A DNA stretch of 64,000 nt from NCBI GenBank assembly GCA_016722655.1, contig JADKIR010000004.1, forward strand, positions 2,480,001 to 2,544,000, written 5' to 3'. Shown here one piece after another: positions 1 to 10,200 of the stretch (the stretch's first letter is position 1; every line of letters starts with the position of its first letter). A program made the position numbers and the translations under genes. The DNA comes from Cytophagaceae bacterium (GTDB lineage: Bacteria > Bacteroidota > Bacteroidia > Cytophagales > Spirosomataceae). The notes beneath the pieces were generated by a model. The model was not told the origin of the DNA, ran no database searches, and saw only the letters and a program-made list of their open reading frames with translations.

Positions 1-316
1 TCTGACCAATTATGCCCGGGTTTGCCATATAATTGCTCAGATTTCTACAGAGATATTTTCCCGCCGGAATACTTTCGGTTTCCAATGACAGAGCTTCCGG
101 GTCATCACCAGGGTTCTTTTTAACAGCTGCCCAATATTCAATCCCTCCCTCAGGATTTCCCTGTGATTTTCCAAAATATCTTCTTGTATCATCAGGTTTT
201 ATGATGCCATGAAGTTTTTTATGAGCCGCCATCACCCCATCAGGGAAAGAAGCTGCTTTGACCACTAAAAGTTCAAATCCGGTTTCGATTTCTTTCAGAT
301 AGGTTGAGCTTTCCAT
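1..316 (-). CDS. GyrI-like small-molecule-binding domain protein (partial)
   Basis: The reading frame starts at an ATG at 316 on the minus strand and runs off the left edge of the window, giving about 105 residues (MESSTYLKEIETGFELLVVK...). The stretch with FPDGVMAAHKKLHG, GGIEYWAAV and IPAGKYLC resembles the GyrI-like / AraC effector-binding fold, which binds small hydrophobic molecules or gyrase. No DNA-binding domain is visible in the part present. It lies 33 bases downstream of the SRPBCC gene on the same strand, so the two are probably cotranscribed. The family call is from motif memory only; the C-terminus is not in view. Confidence 0.55.
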   Translation of the reverse strand, partial: MESSTYLKEIETGFELLVVKAASFPDGVMAAHKKLHGIIKPDDTRRYFGKSQGNPEGGIEYWAAVKKNPGDDPEALSLETESIPAGKYLCRNLSNYMANPGIIGQ

Positions 317-349
317 TGTTTTTACTTTTTCATAATTTGTTCAAAAATG

Positions 350-820
350 TCAACCTTCGGCCAAATTCTTCAGAGCTTCGAGAGCTTTAGGCCAGCTTTC
401 GGTGAAATAATCTAAATATTCCTCGTTAACATCCATGGTGACTTTCAACTTGCAATTGTTTTCACCTTGTGGTTCAAAATAATAATTCTCCAGAGCATCA
501 CCCCATCCTTCCACCATTGGTCCTGAAGTAATTTCTTCGCCACCATGCAATATTCCGATGTGTTTTATACTGATAAACTCGCCACGAATATTATCTGCTA
601 TCTGACTTACCATTCCACCTTCCTGGCCATCCTCCGAAATACCCACAAACAGAATTTTTGAACCTTTTTCCCAGCTTCCTTTAAAGTCAGATGTAGGATT
701 GAAGATTTTTGTCCAGTTTTTGTAAGTTTCTTTCCCTATCATGATTTCATAGGTTTTTTGGGCTGATACATTGATTTCAATTTCAAAAGTTAACTTTTGA
801 AAAATAGTTGATTTTTCCAT
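350..820 (-). CDS. SRPBCC (AHSA1-like) domain protein
   Basis: A 156-residue protein. The frame is open upstream to 1006, but I place the start at the ATG at 820 (MEKSTIFQKL...) because the upstream extension overlaps the divergent regulator gene and lacks family character. The pattern EIEINVSAQKTYEIM, YKNWTKIF near residue 30, GSKILFVG and WPKALEALKNLAEG at the end is typical of the START/SRPBCC fold of the AHSA1 group, a helix-grip fold with a hydrophobic ligand cavity. No signal peptide, so cytoplasmic. It faces away from the AraC/GlxA-type regulator at 967, with a 146-base shared promoter region, and precedes the GyrI-like gene. A regulated small-molecule response is inferred, not shown. 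Confidence 0.75.
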   Translation of the reverse strand: MEKSTIFQKLTFEIEINVSAQKTYEIMIGKETYKNWTKIFNPTSDFKGSWEKGSKILFVGISEDGQEGGMVSQIADNIRGEFISIKHIGILHGGEEITSGPMVEGWGDALENYYFEPQGENNCKLKVTMDVNEEYLDYFTESWPKALEALKNLAEG

Positions 821-940
821 AATCTGATTTTTTGTTAATTCTATATTGAAATTTTTACAATGCAAAGTTGCTTTGGAAAATGCTAAAAAATATGGTAAAA
901 AAATACATTTTCGGGGGGTGATAATGACAGCATTTTGTTT

Positions 941-948
941 TAAGTTTG
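941..948 (+). promoter_or_regulatory. Putative -7 box (TAAGTTTG)
   Basis: The octamer fits the Bacteroidota sigma-ABfr consensus TAnnTTTG and lies 18 bases before the ATG of the GlxA-type regulator, which would give a leader of roughly a dozen bases. No convincing TTG -33 element was found at the usual distance. Confidence 0.35.
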
Positions 949-966
949 TTTTTTCGGAAAAATATA

Positions 967-1935
967 ATGAAGAGAATTTCTGTTTATGTACCAAAAATGG
1001 CCGCAATTGAGGCCATTTCGCCTGCTTACAGGTTATTTAAAACGGCCAATCAGTTATTGGAGGCAACCGGCAAAGAACCGGCTTTCGAAGTTGAATATGT
1101 AGGTTTGGAAAAAGAAATTACCACAAATGATGGTGAATATAACGTAAAAGTAAGTCGTTTGATTGGGGAAATTGAAGAAACGGATATTGTGATAATTCCC
1201 GCTTTGTATGGCAATATGCATGCTGCAATTGAGGCCAACTTTGAAGCCATAGACTGGGTAAATAAAATGTACAAAAATGGAGCAGAAGTTGCCAGTTTGT
1301 GTGTAGGAGCCTTTCTTTTGGCTTCCACCGGTCTGGTAGAAGGTAAAAAATGTTCGACTCATTGGGCTTATTATCAGGAATTTAAAAATACTTTTCCCAA
1401 TGTTGAAATTGTAGAAGGAAAAATAATTACCGATGAAGGTAGATTGTATTCAAGTGGAGGTGCCAATTCGATCTGGAATTTATTGCTCTATTTACTTGAA
1501 AAATATACCGACAGATCAATCGCCATTTTGGCATCCAAATATTTTGCTATTGATATTGACCGCAATAGCCAGCATGCTTTCACTATTTTTTCCGGACAAA
1601 AAGGCCATAAAGACCCTGAAATTTTGAAAATCCAGAATTTTGTGGAAACCAATTTTACCGAAAAACTATCATTGGATCAGCTGGCCGAAAAGGCCAACCT
1701 TAGCCGGAGAAGTTTTGAGCGGAGGTTTAAAAATGCAACCAGCAATACTCTGGTGGAATATTTGCAGAGAGTGAGAGTGGAGGCTGCCAAACGGAATTTT
1801 GAGTCTTCCAGAAAAAATGTTTCGGAAGTGATGTACGAAGTCGGATATTCTGACACCAAGGCATTCAGAGATGTTTTCAAAAAAATCACCGGACTTACTC
1901 CGATCGAATACAGAAATAAATTTTCGAAAGTATAA
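967..1935 (+). CDS. GlxA-type AraC family transcriptional regulator
   Basis: A 322-residue regulator with two domains. The N-terminal half (about residues 1-180) is a DJ-1/PfpI-like domain with the nucleophile-elbow-like segment ASLCVGAFLLASTGLVEG and a downstream CSTHWAY motif. The C-terminal hundred residues are an AraC/XylS double helix-turn-helix, with LAEKANLSRRSFERRFK as the first recognition unit and VGYSDTKAFRDVFKKITGLTP as the second. The ATG at 967 is preferred to the upstream ATG at 946 because the family consensus begins MKRISVYVP. It is divergent from the SRPBCC and GyrI-like genes and probably controls them (inference). A rho-independent terminator follows the stop codon. Confidence 0.92.
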   Translation: MKRISVYVPKMAAIEAISPAYRLFKTANQLLEATGKEPAFEVEYVGLEKEITTNDGEYNVKVSRLIGEIEETDIVIIPALYGNMHAAIEANFEAIDWVNKMYKNGAEVASLCVGAFLLASTGLVEGKKCSTHWAYYQEFKNTFPNVEIVEGKIITDEGRLYSSGGANSIWNLLLYLLEKYTDRSIAILASKYFAIDIDRNSQHAFTIFSGQKGHKDPEILKIQNFVETNFTEKLSLDQLAEKANLSRRSFERRFKNATSNTLVEYLQRVRVEAAKRNFESSRKNVSEVMYEVGYSDTKAFRDVFKKITGLTPIEYRNKFSKV

Positions 1936-1937
1936 AC

Positions 1938-1969
1938 AAAAAAACCGGAGCAAAGGCCCCGGTTTTTTT
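1938..1969. terminator. Rho-independent terminator
   Basis: AAAACCGG at 1941-1948 pairs with CCGGTTTT at 1959-1966 around a ten-base loop, with an A run before and a T run after. It sits between two convergent genes (regulator and M16 peptidase) and can serve both strands. Confidence 0.8.
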
Positions 1970-1987
1970 GTATTATTTAAAAAGAAA

Positions 1988-4795
1988 TTATTTTTTCTCT
2001 TCAGGCAACAATATAAATTTAATAAGGTCGTCGCCAGTCAGATATTTTGCAGCAACTTCCTGAAGACTTTTAACGGTTAATTGATCCAAAAGCTTTCCTT
2101 CTTCCAAAATCAACTGTACTTTTTCCATGTTTTGGTAACGCTCCACAAGCGACCCCAACCAGAAATCATTGTTTTTGAGATTGGTTTCATAATCCAGCTT
2201 GTTTTTGGCAACAAATTTTTCCAAATCCACTTGCTCAGGACCATTGGTTTTGATTTTCTCAATTTCTTTGAGGGTAATATCAATCAATTTTTCAGCATTG
2301 GCAGGAGAACAACCATAACCTACTCTGAAAGTATATCTCGGAGTCGGCACTCTGCCGGTGCTTCCCATGGCAAAAGGTGAATACACGCCGCCTTCTTCTT
2401 CTCTGAGTTTTTCAGTAAGTTTTATATTTAGAATATCTCCTAATGCACTGATGCTCAGCTCTTCAAGCTCATTTGGTAAGTAACTGCCTGATATTACAAG
2501 CATAACGCGAGCTTTGTCGTCGGTTCCTTTCCTTATAATCTTGGTGATTTTTCCTATTGGTGGTGTAATGCCCAGGTCAACAAATGTCTCTTTCTGTAGT
2601 GTTCCTGGTAAGCCCCCAAGGTAAGTTGCAAGTAAAGGTTTGATTTTTTCAACATCAAAATTTCCCACGAAAGTAAATTCAAAATCAGAAGCATTCGCAA
2701 ATCTCTCTTTGAATATCTGCATAGCTTTTTCCGGATTTACTTTCTCCATTCTTGCAGAAGTCATCGGCAGGTTTCTGGGATGGTAATTTCCCATAACTGT
2801 TTGCATAGTATCGCTAAACATTTTGTCAGGGGTTACCGTTTTTTCCATATTAGCAAGAAAGTCTTTTTGGTTACCTATGGCCCCTTTGGATGCCTCTGCA
2901 TCTAATACATTGTTGGTAAACTTGTTATAGATCATCTGAAGTGCAGTTTCAAAGTCTTTTACTGACGATTGTCCCGAAATTACTTCAGAATTTCCACCCA
3001 CTTGTGCGTTTACATTTGCAACTTTTCCTGACAAATATTTTGACAATTGTGTTGCCTTTAATTTACCATTTCCACTGGTTGAGGCCACCATAGAACCCAG
3101 AGAGGCATTGTCCAAATCTTCGTTTGAATATAAAGAAGATCCGCCCCAGCTTACTCCTCGGAACTTAATTTCATCGTTTTTAAAATCAGTTGGTTTAAGG
3201 TTAACTTTCAGGCCATTTTCGAAAATAAGCTCCGTTACTCCTACTTCCGCAATCTTATGTTCTTCAACGATTTTGCCTGGTGTTGGCATTTTTTCAACCA
3301 GACTGGCTGCTACTTTTTCATCCACATAAGCCGTTACATTGTTGCCTGTGTTGTCCAACCATTTTTTAAGCTGATCCACCGTTGGAAGCTTGTCTTTGTC
3401 ATTTTCTGAGCCAATCAAAGCCAATACCCGATTTTCTTTGGTTATTAGTTTTTTGACCAGTGCATTGACTTCTTCCACTTTGATTCCATCCAGATACTGT
3501 CCAATAAACTTGTTGTCGTAATCAATTTCGGTCATGACAACGTCGTTGAGGAAACAGCCCACAAGCTCTTCCACAAACGATTCAGAAGCAGTTTTATCTT
3601 TTTCTTTTACTTGTTTTTCAATCCTGGTCTTGTAGCTGAGTTTGGCCCTGTCAAGTTCACCTCCAGTAAAGCCAAATTTTGCCGCCCGGTCATTTTCATC
3701 CAAAACCGCTTTGAGTGCTTTTTCTACATCGGCACCTTTTGCCAGAGCCACAACTGTAAGTGCATCAAGATTACCCAGGAATCCGGAATAGCTACTCATT
3801 CCAACCTGAAAAGGTGGATCTGCTTTTTGTGTCAACTCTCTCAACCGCTGGCTTATCATGCTGTTGAAAAGAGAAGTCATTATTGATTCCCGGCGGTTGT
3901 TGGCAGTAACTTCTTTTTTCTCAGGTTGCATGTAAAACAACTGCACCATATTATAAGGTTGTTCTTTATCCGTAATTACCACCGCTTCTGTGCCTCCTTT
4001 CAAAGGAACCGAATATTCAATGCGGGCTTTAGGTTTTGCCGGGTTTTTCAAAGCACCGAAATGCTTTTTAATGATAGCTTCCACCTGAGCCGGGTCAAAA
4101 TCGCCAACGGCAATTACTGCTTCCAGGTTAGGTCTGTACCAATCCTGATGGAATTTTTTTACAGAAGCATAAGGAGCATGTTGTATGATTGAGTCTAGTC
4201 CAATCGGTAATCTACCGGCATATCTTGATCCACGGAATATCGCCGGGTATAGTTTTTCCTGTATTCTCGATTGAGCACCTTTTCTAAGCCTCGATTCTTC
4301 CAATACTACTCCTCTTTCTTTGTCAATTTCTGTGGGGTCAAGCGTAGCATTTGCGGCCCATTCTGACAACACCATCAGATATTTGTCAAGTTTTTCGAGG
4401 GTATCAGAGGGTACAGGAAGCATATATACGGTTTCATCAAAACTCGTGTAAGCATTGAGGTCGGCTCCAAATTGGATTCCACTTTTCTCAAGGAAGTTTA
4501 CCAATTCATTTTTTGGGAAATTTTTAGTGCCATTAAAGTTCATGTGCTCCATAAAGTGAGCCAGGCCACGTTGGTTTTCATCCTCAAGAATAGAACCAGC
4601 TTTTAGCACCAGTCTGAGCTGTGCACGGTTTTTGGGTTCCACATTTTTTCTGATGTAATAAGTGAGGCCATTGGGCAGTTTACCTACCTTTACTGCGGGA
4701 TCCATCGGTAGTTTGTCTGTAAGTTTGATTTGCTGAGCTGTGGCAGCGGTGAATAGCGTGAGCAGAATCACCCATAAATTGACGAGTTTTTTCAT
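1988..4795 (-). CDS. M16 family zinc metallopeptidase (pitrilysin-like)
   Basis: A 935-residue periplasmic peptidase. Residues 1-20 form a signal peptide (hydrophobic core VILLTLFTAATA, likely cut at AQQ). The inverted zinc motif HxxEH is H80-FM-E83-H84, and the third ligand fits E160 in DKERGVVLEE, 76 residues downstream as usual for the family. Four M16 half-domains are expected from the length: an active N-terminal pair and an inactive C-terminal pair, whose second half contains GGVYSPFAMGS, a typical inactive-lobe motif. The protein would degrade peptides in the periplasm. It is a single gene with a 376-base upstream gap that also holds the promoter of the DUF4290-murA operon. Confidence 0.95.
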   Translation of the reverse strand: MKKLVNLWVILLTLFTAATAQQIKLTDKLPMDPAVKVGKLPNGLTYYIRKNVEPKNRAQLRLVLKAGSILEDENQRGLAHFMEHMNFNGTKNFPKNELVNFLEKSGIQFGADLNAYTSFDETVYMLPVPSDTLEKLDKYLMVLSEWAANATLDPTEIDKERGVVLEESRLRKGAQSRIQEKLYPAIFRGSRYAGRLPIGLDSIIQHAPYASVKKFHQDWYRPNLEAVIAVGDFDPAQVEAIIKKHFGALKNPAKPKARIEYSVPLKGGTEAVVITDKEQPYNMVQLFYMQPEKKEVTANNRRESIMTSLFNSMISQRLRELTQKADPPFQVGMSSYSGFLGNLDALTVVALAKGADVEKALKAVLDENDRAAKFGFTGGELDRAKLSYKTRIEKQVKEKDKTASESFVEELVGCFLNDVVMTEIDYDNKFIGQYLDGIKVEEVNALVKKLITKENRVLALIGSENDKDKLPTVDQLKKWLDNTGNNVTAYVDEKVAASLVEKMPTPGKIVEEHKIAEVGVTELIFENGLKVNLKPTDFKNDEIKFRGVSWGGSSLYSNEDLDNASLGSMVASTSGNGKLKATQLSKYLSGKVANVNAQVGGNSEVISGQSSVKDFETALQMIYNKFTNNVLDAEASKGAIGNQKDFLANMEKTVTPDKMFSDTMQTVMGNYHPRNLPMTSARMEKVNPEKAMQIFKERFANASDFEFTFVGNFDVEKIKPLLATYLGGLPGTLQKETFVDLGITPPIGKITKIIRKGTDDKARVMLVISGSYLPNELEELSISALGDILNIKLTEKLREEEGGVYSPFAMGSTGRVPTPRYTFRVGYGCSPANAEKLIDITLKEIEKIKTNGPEQVDLEKFVAKNKLDYETNLKNNDFWLGSLVERYQNMEKVQLILEEGKLLDQLTVKSLQEVAAKYLTGDDLIKFILLPEEKK

Positions 4796-5171
4796 AGTGA
4801 ATTGATTGATTTTAATTTTTTTGCAAATAATAGTAAATAAGTTAAAAATTAAAGAAAAGGTTGCTAAAAATCCTTAATATTTGAAATGTAACGAAAGATT
4901 AAACTATTTATTTAGTTGAAAGGTGTTTTTTTGAAATTCAACAGATAGTTTTTTTTGAAAAAAATTAAACGGAGAAAATTATAACCTAACCTTACTTCTT
5001 AACTTATTCTTGGTTTTTTGTAAAATTTATCAATATTTAATTATTTTTGCCTGACAAATACTTATTCTACGTTTGGAATTAATATTTTCTTCATTTTTTT
5101 TGATAAAATAAGCGTTAAGTTTTTCGAGAAATATCTACAAAAAATAAATCCTTTTTGATAAGGACATATAA
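4796..5171. other. AT-rich divergent intergenic region
   Basis: Very AT-rich spacer between the peptidase and DUF4290. Apart from the promoter noted at 5017-5049, I see no coding frame, repeat or stable structure. Confidence 0.5.
5017..5049 (+). promoter_or_regulatory. Putative promoter of the DUF4290-murA operon
   Basis: TTTG at 5017-5020 followed after 21 bases by TATTTTTG at 5042-5049, matching the Bacteroidota TTG / TAnnTTTG pattern. The expected transcription start near 5056 leaves a leader of about 115 bases before the ATG at 5172. Confidence 0.5.
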
Positions 5172-5894
5172 ATGAAAGAATACGGAAGCAATGTGCAAAA
5201 GCTGGTAGAGCACCTGGTGTCGATACCCGAAAAAGAACAAAGAACAAAGCACGCTCACATTTTGATTGAGTTGATGCGTCAGATTCATCCCCAGATGCGT
5301 GATGGGGCAGATTACAGCAAAAAACTTTGGGATGACCTCTATATCATGGCCAACTTTGATCTGGATGTAGATAGCCCATATCCACCACCACCCAAAGAGA
5401 TATTGGGTAAAAGACCTATGCAAGTGCCTTATAATCAGAGCAAACTTAAGCATAAGTTTTACGGCAGGAATCTCGAGCTTTTGGTTTTGAAAGCCATGTT
5501 GGCCGAAACTTTTGATGAAAGAAAGACTTTTGTGAGTTATCTGGTTAAGCTTATGAAGTCACTGTTTTTGAACTGGAACAAAGATTCAATAGAAACTGCT
5601 ACGTGTCTGCAACAAATTCTGGATCTTTCGGGTGGAAAACTTAAGCCTGAAATCGATGACCTTATCGCCAATGGTATCATTGACGAAGCCAACCCTAAAG
5701 ATGGTAACCGGGCCAGACAAAACTTTATGCCTATTCCAAATCGCCCTGAACGCGGAAATGAACGAAGGGAAGTTAGACCAAACAATATGCGGAACAACCT
5801 TAACCAACGTAACAACAATGGTAATGGAAATCCCAAAAACAGGTTTGGAGGTAATAACAACAATAATAACAATAATCGCAGAAGACCTATTTGA
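5172..5894 (+). CDS. DUF4290 family protein
   Basis: A 240-residue cytoplasmic protein of a family restricted to Bacteroidota, of unknown function. The conserved part is residues 1-175, with EYGSNVQKLVEHL at the start, MRQIHPQMRD and LWDDLYIMANFDLDVDSPYP. The last 55 residues are low complexity, rich in Asn, Arg and Gly, ending with eight consecutive Asn codons before RRRPI, which suggests a disordered, possibly RNA-binding tail (inference). The stop codon is six bases before murA, so the two genes form an operon; this linkage is common in the phylum and suggests a link to cell wall synthesis, though no mechanism is known. Confidence 0.9.
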   Translation: MKEYGSNVQKLVEHLVSIPEKEQRTKHAHILIELMRQIHPQMRDGADYSKKLWDDLYIMANFDLDVDSPYPPPPKEILGKRPMQVPYNQSKLKHKFYGRNLELLVLKAMLAETFDERKTFVSYLVKLMKSLFLNWNKDSIETATCLQQILDLSGGKLKPEIDDLIANGIIDEANPKDGNRARQNFMPIPNRPERGNERREVRPNNMRNNLNQRNNNGNGNPKNRFGGNNNNNNNNRRRPI

Positions 5895-5900
5895 TTTTGT

Positions 5901-7205
5901 ATGGCGTCATTTAAGATAAACGGTGGGAGAAAACTGAAAGGTGAGCTTGTACCTCAGGGTGCAAAAAACGAAGCTTTACAGATTTTGTGTGCTGTGCTCC
6001 TTACAAAAGAGCCGGTGATTATTCATAACATTCCCAATATCAGAGATGTTAATAAGCTCATGGAGCTGCTCGAAGATATGGGGGTTAAAAGAAGCAAACT
6101 AGCCGAAGGCACCTACCGATTTAAAGCCGATGAAGTCAATTATGAGTATTTTGAATCTGCAGAATATAAAGCTAAGGCTTCTGAATTAAGAGGGTCCGTA
6201 ATGCTTTTAGGACCTATGCTTGGTCGCTTTGGAAAAGGGACTGCCCCCAAACCTGGTGGAGATAAGATCGGAAGGAGGCCACTCGATACCCATTTTGTGG
6301 GTTTTCAGAAACTAGGTGCCGAGTTTTCGTATGATGCGGACGATAGTTTTTACCAGATCAATGGAGCCAATATGAAAGGCTCATACATATGGATGGAAGA
6401 AATATCGGTGACCGGAACAGCCAACGTCTTGATGGCAGCAGTTTTGACCAAAGGAGAAACAACCATCTATAATGCCGCCTGTGAGCCCTATCTGCAGCAA
6501 TTGTGTAAAATGCTCAATGCCATGGGAGCCAAAATTGAAGGTGTAGGCTCCAATCTTCTTACGATAACAGGTGTGGATGAATTGGGTGGCTGCGAGCATA
6601 CCATGTTGCCGGATATGATTGAAATCGGTAGTTTTATTGGTCTTGCTGCCATGACCCAATCAGAAATTACTATCAAAAACTGCCACATCAAAGAGCTGGG
6701 TATCATCCCCGATACTTTTAAAAAGTTGGGGATTGAGATGGAATTCAGAGGCGATGATATTTTTATTCCTGAACAAAGTAATTATAAAATAAATACGCTT
6801 ATTGATGGTTCGATTTTAACCATTTACGATGCTCCCTGGCCAGGTTTTACACCGGATTTGATTTCTATCGTTTTGGTAACTGCTATTCAGGCCAAAGGAA
6901 CGGTTTTGATTCATCAGAAAATGTTTGAGTCGAGGTTGTTTTTTACGGATAAACTTATTGATATGGGAGCTCAGATCATCCTTTGTGATCCGCATAGAGC
7001 TACTGTTATAGGTATCAATAGAGAATACAATCTTAGAGGTATCAGGATGAGTTCGCCTGATATTAGGGCAGGGGTGGCTTTGTTGATAGCGGCACTTTCA
7101 GCCAATGGAACCAGCATCATTGACCACATAGAGCAAATCGACCGTGGTTATCAGAATATTGATGGCAGATTAAATGCCATAGGGGCTGATATTGTGAGAA
7201 TCTGA
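5901..7205 (+). CDS. murA: UDP-N-acetylglucosamine 1-carboxyvinyltransferase
   Basis: A 434-residue enzyme of normal length that transfers enolpyruvate from phosphoenolpyruvate to UDP-GlcNAc, the first committed step of peptidoglycan synthesis in the cytoplasm. The substrate pair K22-N23 is present in PQGAKNEALQ. The active-site loop reads KPGGDKIGRRPLDTH, so the residue that is Cys115 in E. coli MurA is Asp (D121 here). That substitution is known to keep activity and to prevent covalent capture by fosfomycin. The two-domain EPSP-synthase fold is intact to the C-terminal RGYQNIDGRLNAIGA. Second gene of the DUF4290 operon, ending at a strong terminator. Confidence 0.97.
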   Translation: MASFKINGGRKLKGELVPQGAKNEALQILCAVLLTKEPVIIHNIPNIRDVNKLMELLEDMGVKRSKLAEGTYRFKADEVNYEYFESAEYKAKASELRGSVMLLGPMLGRFGKGTAPKPGGDKIGRRPLDTHFVGFQKLGAEFSYDADDSFYQINGANMKGSYIWMEEISVTGTANVLMAAVLTKGETTIYNAACEPYLQQLCKMLNAMGAKIEGVGSNLLTITGVDELGGCEHTMLPDMIEIGSFIGLAAMTQSEITIKNCHIKELGIIPDTFKKLGIEMEFRGDDIFIPEQSNYKINTLIDGSILTIYDAPWPGFTPDLISIVLVTAIQAKGTVLIHQKMFESRLFFTDKLIDMGAQIILCDPHRATVIGINREYNLRGIRMSSPDIRAGVALLIAALSANGTSIIDHIEQIDRGYQNIDGRLNAIGADIVRI

Positions 7206-7221
7206 CTATTGATTGTTTAAT

Positions 7222-7268
7222 AAAAAATGAATCCATCTTCCCTAAAGGGTTGATGGATTCATTTTTTT
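7222..7268. terminator. Strong bidirectional terminator
   Basis: A 16-bp perfect stem (7222-7237 with 7252-7267) starts in an A run and ends in a T run; the loop itself contains a CCC/GGG mini-stem. It lies between murA and the convergent beta-galactosidase gene and can stop transcription from both sides. Confidence 0.92.
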
Positions 7269-7273
7269 AGATC

Positions 7274-10200
7274 TTATTTGTAGCCTATGGGTTTAATAAA
7301 GAAAGAATATTCGTAGTTTTTATATGGTAACTGATATTTTTTCTGAGTGATGCGGCCCCAACTGTCTTCACAACCCAATCCAGCTTGCACAAGGTCAATA
7401 CACAAGTTTACTGCATCAGATTTTTTGAGGTCAGCAGGGTGACGGTTGATTTTTATGGTACCTTCATCCATTTCTTCTATAGTATAATTCAATGCCGACA
7501 TTGACAATGGCTGATTGGAATAAAACTTTAGTCCTGATTTATCTTTGTTAACCTGTTTCCACCATCTTACATCAGTCTTGTTTCCTGTTTCCTGTGGCCT
7601 GATATATGGATAAAACTGTTCAGCGACGGTTTGTTTGTAAAGATTTACAAATGTATTGCTGTTGCGATCATTGTAATTTTCAACCGGGCCTCTTCCGAAA
7701 AATTCGATTTGATCCAAATCTTGATTGAGCTGCATTTTAATTCCAAATCTGAACATATTGGCCACTTTTTTATCAGAATCGGCGGTCATTTTCTGTGAAA
7801 TATTGATTTCGCCGTGATTATTAATTAGATAATTAATTTCTAATTTTGCACCGGTTTCAGGTATCATGAAAATTGATTTTACTTCGGCTAAACCATCTTT
7901 CATTGCCCATTTTAAGTCTGTCAATCTGAGATTAGGATTTTTCCATACACTGTATCGGTTATTAATATTTGCTCCGAAATCATTGTCAGTAGGAGCCCTC
8001 CAGAAATTGGGTTTTATTTCGGTTCCCGGTATCAGAAGTGAAGTGTTTTTAACCTGGTATTTGTGAATAAAACCTGTGCTCCTGTTAAATTCTATGGCAA
8101 ATGCTGGACCTGAAATTTCGAGTGTGCTAAAGCTGTTTTCCTTAATTTTTGGTAATTCTACAGCCACATTTTTTGAAATTTCCACATTTTTTAGTTCAAA
8201 AGATTTTGGTTCTGATGACCCAATCTGTGTCTGGGATTTTGACACTTCAAAATTTGCCGGTATCAAACCTTCTGATATTTTTGTCAAAATGCTTATGTTT
8301 AAGAATTTTTCTCTCCCTGTTTTTGCTGAAGAAATAGCCAATTGAAAATTGCCTTTTTGTTGCGGAAGCACATTGATGTTGTCAATTGTGCCGGCCTCAA
8401 TAACATTTCCATTGCTTACCAATTCCCATTTTAAATAGAAATTACTTAAGTCTTTGAAAAAGAATTCGTTAGTGACTTCTATTTCATTTTCAGAATTAAT
8501 TTTTGTCCAAATATCCTGATAGAAATATTTCACTTCATGTGTATGAGGATTAGGGTTTCTACTTGGCGAAAACAGGCCATTGTTACAAAAATTGAAGTCA
8601 TGACCGTCATATTTGTTCCAATCACCACCATAAGAGTATTGATATTTGCCATCGGGGCGAAGTTCGCGTGGTGATTGATCGACAAAGTCCCAGATAAACC
8701 CACCCTGAAATGCAGGATATTTTCTTATTAACTCCCAATATTCTTTAAATCCACCCATGGAGTTGCCCATTGCATGGGCGTATTCGCATTGGATAAGTGG
8801 TTTTTTAGGTGCATTTTTTGAGTAATCTTCCGAACCTTCATAGCTAAGATACATCGGACAGTAAATGTCAGAATATGCCATGTCGGTGTAGTTATCACAG
8901 GCCCTTTCATATTGAACTGGACGTGTAGCATCCATTTTTTTGATATGATTGTAAACATCTATAAAATTCTGGCCAAAACCGGCCTCATTGCCCATGGACC
9001 AGATGATTACCGAAGCATGATTCCGGAATTTCTGAACATTTCTCTCGTTACGTTGAATGTGAGCCAGTTGAAATTCAGGAACTTTTGCCAGCGTTTTATC
9101 ACCGTAACCCATTCCATGAGATTCCAGATTGGCCTCGGCAACCACATATAATCCATATTCATCACAGAGGTCATACCAGCGGCTGTCATCAGGGTAATGG
9201 CAGGTACGCACGGCATTGATATTATACATTTTCATTAATTGAATGTCCTGAATCATCCGTGCCTCGCTCAAGTAATAACCCGTTTCTGGGTCCATTTCGT
9301 GACGGTTTACACCTTTAATGAGAATAGGTTTGCCGTTGACAAGCAATTGAGCACCTTTAATTTCTACATTTCTGAATCCTATTTTTTGACGGATAACTTC
9401 CAGAGTCTTTCCACCGTTTGAAAGGCTTACTTCCAAAGTGTATAGATTGGGTGATTCAGCAGTCCAATTTTTTGGAGAGTCTAAATTGAATGTTAATTTC
9501 TCAGGTTTTTGTGCATATTTTATCTCTTTCGAAATTACTTTTTTTCCTGTTTCATCCAGAAGCTCAATTTTAGCGATTTCTGTTTTACAAAACTTCGAAA
9601 AGTCAATTTCAACATCCAAAATACCGTTTTTGTATTGTTCATCAAGCAGAGCATTGATTCTAAGGTCTTCAATATGGGCAGGTGTTCGTTTGTACAGGTA
9701 GCATTCACGACCTATTCCACTCAACCTCAAGAAGTCCTGATCTTCAAGATATGTGCCATCACACCAGCGGAATACCTGGAAAGCAAACTGGTTTTCTCCG
9801 GGTTTCACAAATTTCGTAATATCAAATTCGGCTTGTAGTTTGGAATCTTCAGAATAACCCACAAATTGCCCGTTGATATAAAGGTAAATATTGGATGTTA
9901 CAGAGCCAAAATGGGCAATAATTTGCTGACCTGTCCAGTTGGCTGGTATCGTAATTGTCTTTCTGTAAGTACCGACATGATTGTTTTCAATGGGAACGGT
10001 AGGAGGGTTGTTGGGGAAATGATTTGACCAGGCATAACCAATGTTTTTATATTGTTTGTCTCCAAATCCGTTAAATTCCCAGAGGCCGGGAACGGGCATA
10101 TTGACCCAGGCTTTGTCGTCATATGTTGTTTTAAAGAAATCTGAAGGCCTTTGGTCAGCGTTTTTTACCCAATGGAATTTCCAGTTGCCATTAAGAGAAA

